Positions 14,947 through 21,243 of a DNA stretch of 21,243 nt are shown here, piece after piece; positions within the stretch are counted from its first letter, which is position 1; every line of letters starts with the position of its first letter. Made by a program: the position numbers and the translations under genes. Source of the stretch: Saprospiraceae bacterium (GTDB taxonomy: Bacteria; Bacteroidota; Bacteroidia; Chitinophagales; Saprospiraceae); assembly GCA_013361075.1 (NCBI GenBank), contig JABWAJ010000023.1, positions 1 through 21,243 of the forward strand, written 5' to 3'. The notes below the pieces were generated by a model. It had not been told where the DNA came from. It searched no databases and saw only the letters and a list, made by a program, of their open reading frames with translations.

Positions 14947-16644
14947 ATGCTCAAATTTGAAAACTATCAGTACACCCGTCCTGATATTGCAGGCATGACT
15001 GCGCAATTCGATGAATACCTGACCCGATTTGAAAATGCCACTTCATTTGAGGAACAATCTCTTGCCTTTGACCAGGCCAACAACCTGAAGGAAGATTTTT
15101 ACTCTATGCGCAGCATTTGCCAGGTCCGGCATACCATTGATACCGGTGACGCTTTTTACGAAGCTGAAAATAATTTCTTCGACGAACAGATTCCCCATGT
15201 CGAAGCCCTTACGCACCGGCTTTACCAGGTGTTGATTCGGGCAACCTTCCGGGAGGAGTTGGAAGCCAAATGGGGACGCCAGCTCTTTCGCATTGCCGAG
15301 TTGAGTTTGAAAACCTTCTCTCCGGAAATCATCGAAGACCTGCAGGAGGAAAACCGCATCAGCAGTGATTACATCAAGTTAAAAGCCGGTGCTGTTATTG
15401 AGTTTCAGGGAGAAACCTACAATTTGTCCTCCATTCAACGGATGGAAACCTCACCGGATCGCGAAATAAGGGCAGCTGCCTGTGAGGCCAAATGGCAGTT
15501 TTTTGTTGCAAACGGGGCCGAGTTTGATCATATTTTTGACCAGTTGGTTAAAATCCGTCACCGCATTGCTCAAAAATTGGGTTATCCGAATTTTGTTCCT
15601 CTGGGCTATGCCAGGATGCTGCGCACCGATTATGATGCAGCCATGGTGCAGAATTTCCGTCGCCAAATCAAAGAATTCATTGTGCCGCTGGCAACGCAAT
15701 TATTTGAACGGCAACGCATTCGTCTGGGGTTGGACGTGCTCAAACACTACGACGACGATTTTCGCTTCGCTTCCGGAAATCCCAAGCCCAAGGGAGATCC
15801 GGAATGGATTGTTGAACGTGCCGCCAGCATGTATGCTGAACTTTCCTCGCAAACCGATGCTTTTTTTACGTTTATGCGCGAAAGCAACCTGATGGATCTG
15901 GAAGCCAAGCCGGGGAAAGCAACAGGGGGGTACTGCACCTACATCAACAAATACCAGGCACCTTTTATTTTTTCCAATTTTAATGGCAGCAGCCAGGATA
16001 TCTATGTCCTTACCCATGAGGCCGGACATGCTTTTCAGGTGTACAGCAGCAGGAACCTGGGCATCAGCGAATACCACTGGCCAACTTACGAAGCCTGTGA
16101 AATTCACTCCATGAGTATGGAGTACTTTACCTGGCCCTGGATGGATCAATTTTTTCTGGAAGAGGCAGATAAATACCGGTTTGCACACATTACCGACTCC
16201 ATCTGCTTTTTGCCTTATGGCGTGGCAGTGGATGAATTTCAGCACACGGTGTATGAAAACCCGGATTTTACGCCGCAACAGCGCCATCAGGCCTGGCGCG
16301 AACTTGAACGCAGCTATTTGCCCCACCGAAATTACGAAGACAGCCCCCATTTGGAAGCGGGTACTTTCTGGCAAAAACAGACCCATATCTTCGCTTATCC
16401 GTTTTATTACATCGATTATACACTCGCTCAGATCTGTGCTTTCCAATTCTGGAAACGCAACAACGAAGACCACGAAAAGGCCTGGGCCGATTATGTGCGC
16501 CTGTGTGAAACCGGTGGCAGCAAATCTTTTCTGGATCTGGTCGCCTTGGCAGGATTGCGGTCTCCATTCGAAGACGGCTGCCTGGCCTCTGTGATTGACG
16601 ACCTGAAACACTGGTTGGCGGGAGTAGATGATGCTGCGTTTTAA
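14947..16644 (+). CDS. M3 family oligoendopeptidase (PepF-like)
   Basis: A 565-residue cytosolic zinc metallopeptidase that degrades short peptides. The zinc site is HEAGH (His357, Glu358, His361), with the third ligand Glu385 in EIHSMSME, the normal spacing for M3. Upstream of this, GGYCTYINKYQAPFIFSNF and, downstream, PYYIDYTLAQICAFQFW-like segments line the substrate channel in the oligoendopeptidase F group. No signal peptide is present. The frame is open to 14836, which would add 37 residues, but that stretch is the terminator hairpin plus the promoter, so ATG 14947 is the real start. Length fits the family (about 560-600). A bidirectional terminator follows at 16771. Confidence 0.93.
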   Translation: MLKFENYQYTRPDIAGMTAQFDEYLTRFENATSFEEQSLAFDQANNLKEDFYSMRSICQVRHTIDTGDAFYEAENNFFDEQIPHVEALTHRLYQVLIRATFREELEAKWGRQLFRIAELSLKTFSPEIIEDLQEENRISSDYIKLKAGAVIEFQGETYNLSSIQRMETSPDREIRAAACEAKWQFFVANGAEFDHIFDQLVKIRHRIAQKLGYPNFVPLGYARMLRTDYDAAMVQNFRRQIKEFIVPLATQLFERQRIRLGLDVLKHYDDDFRFASGNPKPKGDPEWIVERAASMYAELSSQTDAFFTFMRESNLMDLEAKPGKATGGYCTYINKYQAPFIFSNFNGSSQDIYVLTHEAGHAFQVYSSRNLGISEYHWPTYEACEIHSMSMEYFTWPWMDQFFLEEADKYRFAHITDSICFLPYGVAVDEFQHTVYENPDFTPQQRHQAWRELERSYLPHRNYEDSPHLEAGTFWQKQTHIFAYPFYYIDYTLAQICAFQFWKRNNEDHEKAWADYVRLCETGGSKSFLDLVALAGLRSPFEDGCLASVIDDLKHWLAGVDDAAF

Positions 16645-16770
16645 AGAGGTTGTTGATAGGGGTGAGGAGGCATTTTAAGTTGCGAAAATGTTTTTGCAAA
16701 CAATCGGATGAATTTATTTCACGCTACGGCATTATTGTCTGATGCATCCCTGTTATCTAACCATAAAGAG

Positions 16771-16810
16771 AAATGGGTCATTCCGAAAACTCGGAATGAC
16801 CCATTTTTAT
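16771..16810. terminator. Bidirectional terminator between convergent genes
   Basis: AAATGGGTCATTCCGA (16771-16786) and TCGGAATGACCCATTT (16791-16806) form a perfect 16-bp stem with the loop AAAC. On the plus strand the stem ends in TTT and a further TT follows; on the minus strand it also ends in TTT, followed by CTCTTT. It serves the oligoendopeptidase gene from the left and the giant repeat gene from the right (stop 21 bases away). Confidence 0.88.
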
Positions 16811-16830
16811 GGGGTAAACTACCCTTTTAT

Positions 16831-19800
16831 TTACCGCATCAGTACTACATCTCCTTTAAAGAGCCGCACTTCGCCGTCGATGAATTCCACTTCAGCAAAG
16901 TAAACAAACACTGCTGCATTCATCAATTGGCCGCGGTGGGTGCCATTCCATCCATAAGCAGGATCGTTGGGCTGGAAATTGTCTAATTCAATGATGGCTT
17001 CGCCCCAACGGTTGAAAACCTTAAACGCTTTGATGCGCGCAACTTCCGGGCCAGCCTGGATGTACAACACATCGTTAAACCCATCTTCATTGGGCGAAAA
17101 GACGTTTGGAATGAATACCTCCCGGTTTTTAGCCACAAAAATGGTAATTGCATCCGTATCGGTACAACCGTTTTCATCGGTTACCACAACCGAAAACGCA
17201 GCTGTTTCAAAAGGTCTCACCAACGGGTCGTAGCAATCGGTACAGGACAAAGCCGGATCAATTTTCCAGTTGTAAGAAACCACCGGATAAGTTGTCTGCG
17301 CCGGAAGCCGGATGCTGTCGCCGAGGCTGATCTGGATATCCGGTCCCAAATCCACAATCAATTCCTGTGGCTGGTTAACTGTTTCCGTTATCTCTGTTTC
17401 GCAACCATTGGCATCCTGTACCTGGATTTGGTAGGTGCCGATACCGAGGTTTCCAAATACCGGACTTACCGTAAAGGGACCATTATTTATTGCATATACA
17501 AAAGGTCCTACTCCACCGATAACCTTGGAAACATTGATGAATCCTTCGCTGTCGCCATAACAAAGCGGGTCGGTTACTTCGGCTTCAACACTCAGCGGCT
17601 CAGGTGCAGTGAGCGATGCCTGGGTTGTTGTGCTACAGCCATTTTGGTCAGTAACTGTAACAGAATACGTATTGAGGGTGAGGTCTTCAATGGTCGCTGT
17701 ATTCAAGCCGGTACTCCAGGCATAGGAGTAAGGTGCCGTACCGCCAACAGCCGAAGCAGTAGCCGAACCGTCATTTCCGCCTGCGCAACTGATGTTGAAC
17801 CCTTCGTGATCGGAAAGGGCAATAGAAGCATTCAATGCCGGTGGCTGTGTTATCGTAAAATTGATGATGCCTGCAATCGAATAGCTGTCCGTGACCGTAA
17901 TGCGGTAATTACCGGCGGGCAGGTTGTTGATGAAGGCGTTGGTGTTGTTCGCCGCGATGTTGCCCGATCCGGTGAGTGGATTGCCAATGCCCTGCCAGGT
18001 GTACGTGTAGGGCGCTGTACCCACCGTTACAGAAAAACGGTAGGATCCATCAGCATTTCCACTGCAGCGCGCTGCGGTGCCGAGGGTACTGAATGACAAC
18101 TCACAAGGGTGGGTAGTCAGGTTCAGCGTCACAATACTGTCGCAACCGGAAGCCGACTGCAGGGGTACCACAAAAGTGCCCGTACTGTTGAAGCTGGTGT
18201 TGCCAACGGTGAAGGTTTCGTCGTCACAAATCAGCTCCGTCAAAGAAATGGCGTAAACCGGGTTTACGGTCAGGTTCAGGTTTACAATGCTGTCGCAACC
18301 AGTTGCCGCAGTCAGCACATCCTGATAAGTACCGCTGGCCGTGTAAGTCGAACTGCCTACGGTATAGCTGTCGCCAAAACAAACCACTTCGGTCAGATTC
18401 GTCACGGGGATTGGATGTACAGTCAGATTTAAATTTACGGTACTGTCGCAACCATTCGATGCCGTCAGGATGTCCTGATAAACGCCGCTAACCGTATAGC
18501 TGGAACTGCCTACAGAATAGCTTTCCCCGTCGCAGATGAATTCCGTGAGGTCAGTTACAAATACCGGATTGACTGTCAGAACCAGGTTGACGATGCTGTC
18601 ACAGCCATTGGCAGCAACAAGAATGTCCTGGTAAGTACCAGAAACCGTATAATCAGAAGTGCCTACTGTGTAGGTTTCTCCATCGCAGATGGTTTCCGTC
18701 AGATCCGTAACCGGCACGGGCAATACGGTCAGGTTCAGGTTGACAAAGCTGTCGCAACCATCCTGAGCAACAAACATATTGGAATACATGCCGGTCTCGT
18801 CGTAGATCGTCGTACCTACCGTGAACGTTTCTCCTTCGCAGATGCTTTCTACCAGATTGATTTGGTAAAAAGAAGTAATGGTCAGGTTCAGGTTGACAAT
18901 ACTATCGCACCCAACTGCAGAAGTCAGCGTATCGCTGTACATGCCTGTGGCAGAGTAAGAAGAGTTGCCTACCTCGTAGGTTGCTCCGTTACAAATGCTG
19001 GTTACGATATTGGTCACCGGAATTGGTGCTACGGTCAAATTCAGCGTTACAATACTGTCGCATCCGTTAGCTGCTACCAGTACATCCTGATAAACTCCGC
19101 TAACGGTGTAGCTGGAAGTACCGACAGTAAAGGTTTCTCCGTCGCAGATCAATTCGTTCAGGTTGGTTTCAGGAACATCCAAAACCGTCAGGTCCAGATT
19201 CACAATACTGTCGCAACCATTGGCTGCCACCAGCACGTCCTGATAAACGCCGGTTGTGGTATAATCGGAGGTTCCCACCGTATAGGTTTCTCCATCACAA
19301 ATGCTTTCTACAAGGTTCGTAACCGGCACATTTAATATTACCAGATTCAACGTCACTGTGCTGTCGCAGCCATTTGTTGCCGTAAAGGTTTGCGTATAAG
19401 TGCCCGGCTGCGTGTATGGGGTTGTACCCACGGTAAAGCTTTCCCCATCACAGATCGAAATATTCAGCGTCACATCCGGTGTATTCAATACCGTCAGATT
19501 CAGGTTGACAATGCTGTCGCAGCCGGTGGCCAGGGAGGTCAATGTATTCTGATAAACGCCAGTAGTGGTGTAGGTAGAAGTTCCCACCGTGAAACTCTCA
19601 TCGTCGCAAATGCTTTCTACGAGGTTGGTCACCGGAATGGGATGCACCGTCAGGTCAAGATGGAAAATACTGTCGCAGCCCGTTGAGGTAACCGACGGAA
19701 TGTCGTACAGGCCCGTAGCGGTAAAATTCATCCCCCCGGCACTGTACACTTCTCCTTCGCAAATCTCTACCGCGCCGAAGCCCTCAAGAATGTCGGCTAC

Positions 19801-21243
19801 CGTCAGGTTCAGGGTCACGATACTGTCACAACCTGAAGCAGCGACGAGGGTATTGACATACGTACCCTGGGTGTCATAGGTATTGGGGCCTACGCTGTAA
19901 GTTTGCCCGGTACAAATGCCAATGTTAAGCAGGGTGGTCAACGGCTGAATGACGTTCAGGTTGAGCGTTACAATGCTGTCACAGCCGTTTGATGACTGGA
20001 AGGTTTCCACATAGGTGCCGCTTGCGGTATAAGGAGTACCATTGAAGGTGAAAATTTCCCCTTCGCAGATGTCTTCATCGAACGTTGTTGACGGAATTTC
20101 CAGTACTTCCAGATCAAGCGTAACCAAACTGTCGCATCCGTTTACCGACGTCAGGGTGACCTGATATACCCCATCTGTATCGAAAGTAGTCCCTCCTAGT
20201 GTATAGGTTTCTCCATCACAAATGGTCACGTTGGTTGCACCGGTAATGGCACCGAGCACGGTCAGGTTGAGTGTGACGATGCTGTCGCAGCCGTTTGCAG
20301 CTACCAGGGTGTCCCGATAAGTGCCACTCATATCATAAGTGGAATTGCCTACCGAATAGGTTTCATCACTGCAAATGGTTTCGGTCAGTGTAGTGAACCG
20401 GTTTGGAAGTACGGTCAGGTTGAGCGTGATGGTACTGTCGCAACCCGTTGCGAGGGAAGGCACCACCCGCTGGTGGGTACCCTGAGTAGAAAAAGCCATG
20501 CCGCCTATGGTGTAACTTTCTCCCTGACAAATGGTTGCATTGACGGTAGAAACAATGGGTGCTCTAACCGTCAGGTTCAGATTGACCGTACTGTCGCATC
20601 CGGTGGCTAAGGAGGTTAGCACCCGGGTGTAGTTGCCGCTGGTCGTTATGGGCGGCCCGGTACCAATGGTGAAACTTTGCCCGGCGCAAATGGTTCGGAC
20701 TAAATTGGTGACAATCTGCGGTCGTTCAGTAAGGTTAATGTTGACAATACTGTCGCAACCGCCGGCGCTTTCCAGAACAAACTGGTAAGTACCCGACTGG
20801 TTTAGAAAAATGGTGCCGTCCACAACGTATTCGTCTCCAAAGCAAATGGTTGGAGAAAGGGTGACCGGTGCAGGAACGGGGTACACGGTAAGATTCAGTA
20901 CGGTTTGCCTGTTGCAGCCAAATGGAGTTGGCTGGTTAACAACATAGACTCCCGTGCTGTTGTATTGGGTAGGTAATCCCGGTATGGTTACAGATTCGCC
21001 CTGACAAATAGCTTCCGTTATCAGAATAAACTCATTGGGATGCACGGTGAGGTTGACCGTGACGGTACTGTCGCATCCGCCATTAACAGTAGGGATGGTC
21101 ACGTTGTACACACCACCTGCAAAAAGTGCCTGGCTCCCGGGGCCGCCCGGAGTGCCTACCCAATAGATCTGGCCTTCGCAAATGGAGGCATTGACATTGG
21201 TAAACTGGGGCGGCAGTACATTCAGGGTAAAGGTATAAATATC
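16831..21243 (-). CDS. Giant secreted repeat protein with T9SS type B sorting domain (5' end outside window)
   Basis: 1470 residues are visible; the frame is still open at the right edge, so the N terminus and signal peptide are missing. From the edge inwards: about 20 tandem units of 51-58 residues (1 to about 1045), consensus ICDGETYTVG...YxxxGxYxxxLxxxNGCDSIVxLNLTV; three SprB-like repeats (starting RCSGNADGS, SCAGGNDGS and LCYGDSEGF); a PKD-like domain with a CTDC motif; and a C-terminal type B sorting domain (about 1375-1470, EVFIPNVFSPNEDGFNDV ... VFNRWG ... KGDVVLMR). Such proteins leave the cell through T9SS and act as large surface adhesins or gliding-motility filaments; the adhesin role here is inference. 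Each repeat has two cysteines that may form a disulfide. An apparent internal GTG at 21111 is simply a Val codon within repeat 1. Confidence 0.92.
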   Translation of the reverse strand, partial: DIYTFTLNVLPPQFTNVNASICEGQIYWVGTPGGPGSQALFAGGVYNVTIPTVNGGCDSTVTVNLTVHPNEFILITEAICQGESVTIPGLPTQYNSTGVYVVNQPTPFGCNRQTVLNLTVYPVPAPVTLSPTICFGDEYVVDGTIFLNQSGTYQFVLESAGGCDSIVNINLTERPQIVTNLVRTICAGQSFTIGTGPPITTSGNYTRVLTSLATGCDSTVNLNLTVRAPIVSTVNATICQGESYTIGGMAFSTQGTHQRVVPSLATGCDSTITLNLTVLPNRFTTLTETICSDETYSVGNSTYDMSGTYRDTLVAANGCDSIVTLNLTVLGAITGATNVTICDGETYTLGGTTFDTDGVYQVTLTSVNGCDSLVTLDLEVLEIPSTTFDEDICEGEIFTFNGTPYTASGTYVETFQSSNGCDSIVTLNLNVIQPLTTLLNIGICTGQTYSVGPNTYDTQGTYVNTLVAASGCDSIVTLNLTVADILEGFGAVEICEGEVYSAGGMNFTATGLYDIPSVTSTGCDSIFHLDLTVHPIPVTNLVESICDDESFTVGTSTYTTTGVYQNTLTSLATGCDSIVNLNLTVLNTPDVTLNISICDGESFTVGTTPYTQPGTYTQTFTATNGCDSTVTLNLVILNVPVTNLVESICDGETYTVGTSDYTTTGVYQDVLVAANGCDSIVNLDLTVLDVPETNLNELICDGETFTVGTSSYTVSGVYQDVLVAANGCDSIVTLNLTVAPIPVTNIVTSICNGATYEVGNSSYSATGMYSDTLTSAVGCDSIVNLNLTITSFYQINLVESICEGETFTVGTTIYDETGMYSNMFVAQDGCDSFVNLNLTVLPVPVTDLTETICDGETYTVGTSDYTVSGTYQDILVAANGCDSIVNLVLTVNPVFVTDLTEFICDGESYSVGSSSYTVSGVYQDILTASNGCDSTVNLNLTVHPIPVTNLTEVVCFGDSYTVGSSTYTASGTYQDVLTAATGCDSIVNLNLTVNPVYAISLTELICDDETFTVGNTSFNSTGTFVVPLQSASGCDSIVTLNLTTHPCELSFSTLGTAARCSGNADGSYRFSVTVGTAPYTYTWQGIGNPLTGSGNIAANNTNAFINNLPAGNYRITVTDSYSIAGIINFTITQPPALNASIALSDHEGFNISCAGGNDGSATASAVGGTAPYSYAWSTGLNTATIEDLTLNTYSVTVTDQNGCSTTTQASLTAPEPLSVEAEVTDPLCYGDSEGFINVSKVIGGVGPFVYAINNGPFTVSPVFGNLGIGTYQIQVQDANGCETEITETVNQPQELIVDLGPDIQISLGDSIRLPAQTTYPVVSYNWKIDPALSCTDCYDPLVRPFETAAFSVVVTDENGCTDTDAITIFVAKNREVFIPNVFSPNEDGFNDVLYIQAGPEVARIKAFKVFNRWGEAIIELDNFQPNDPAYGWNGTHRGQLMNAAVFVYFAEVEFIDGEVRLFKGDVVLMR
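18107..21243 (-). repeat. Tandem 153-bp coding repeats (20 units, continuing past the edge)
   Basis: The minus-strand gene repeats a unit of 51 codons (153 bp; a few of the outer units are 52-58 codons). In the plus strand the core CTGTCGCA (Cys-Asp-Ser codons) recurs about every 153 bases, for example near 18290, 18443, 18596, 18749, 18902 and 19055. Units 13, 14, 17 and 18, counted from the right edge, are most alike in protein, yet differ at many third codon positions, so duplication is not recent. Confidence 0.93.

Noticed and set aside
15700..16611. 303-codon open frame on the minus strand
   Set aside because: It lies fully antisense to the M3 peptidase gene with its HEAGH site; the translation has no domain pattern, so it is a shadow.
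17428..19879. Several plus-strand open frames of 96-222 codons
   Set aside because: They are the reverse of the 51-codon repeats; their repeated Val-Asn-Ala-Val-type text is a by-product of the repeat DNA.
21109..21111. GTG start codon for the giant gene
   Set aside because: The frame is open upstream to the edge and encodes the first half of another repeat unit (ICEGQIYWVG), so this is an internal Val.
18107..21243. CRISPR or non-coding satellite
   Set aside because: The 153-bp period is exactly 51 codons in one open frame and conserved at the protein level.

Overview
The window looks like a chromosomal segment from a Bacteroidota bacterium, most likely of the Saprospiraceae/Chitinophagia type. 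Four things point there: C-terminal type IX secretion (T9SS) sorting domains of both type A (chitinase-like protein) and type B (giant repeat protein), SprB-type repeats, several promoters with the Bacteroidota -7 box TAnnTTTG, and A-rich stretches instead of Shine-Dalgarno sites before start codons. I saw no rRNA, tRNA, transposase or CRISPR array.

Region 1 (179-8022, all + strand) is a heavy-metal efflux cluster. In order it encodes a metal-binding lipoprotein with a HMBD domain and a His-rich tail, a secreted HMA-type Cys protein, a CusA/CzcA-type RND permease, a TolC-like outer membrane factor, and an unusual periplasmic adaptor carrying an extra N-terminal domain and an internal second signal-like segment. 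Together these would bind metal in the periplasm and pump it across the outer membrane. The metal is unknown: the neighbours suggest Cu or Ag, but the permease lacks obvious CusA-type methionines and has an acidic TM4 like divalent-metal pumps. A dense inverted repeat lies between the HMA gene and the permease gene, and a palindromic GC-rich element has been absorbed in frame into the permease.

Region 2 (8061-12862) holds mixed single genes: an aldo-keto reductase of the YghZ/MgrA type, a convergent DoxX-like membrane protein, a heptanucleotide tandem array, a secreted GH18 chitinase-like enzyme preceded by a previously unmarked 32-codon ORF with its own promoter, a META-domain lipoprotein, an esterase-like alpha/beta hydrolase, and a Lys/Ala/Glu-rich exported protein.

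Region 3 (12950-16644, + strand) encodes the MeaB/ArgK GTPase, an NlpC/P60 peptidase and an M3 oligoendopeptidase. The last two have clear Bacteroidota promoters. A strong terminator between them shows that the longest possible reading frames overstate both proteins; shorter starts are given here.

Region 4 (16831 to the right edge, - strand) is the 3' 4.4 kb of a giant secreted protein: 20 visible tandem 51-residue repeats with two conserved cysteines each, three SprB-like repeats, a PKD-like domain and a type B T9SS sorting domain. Its 5' end lies outside the window. No intergenic stretch exceeds 300 bases; the longest are 9467-9724 (heptamer array) and 11042-11167 (divergent promoter region).
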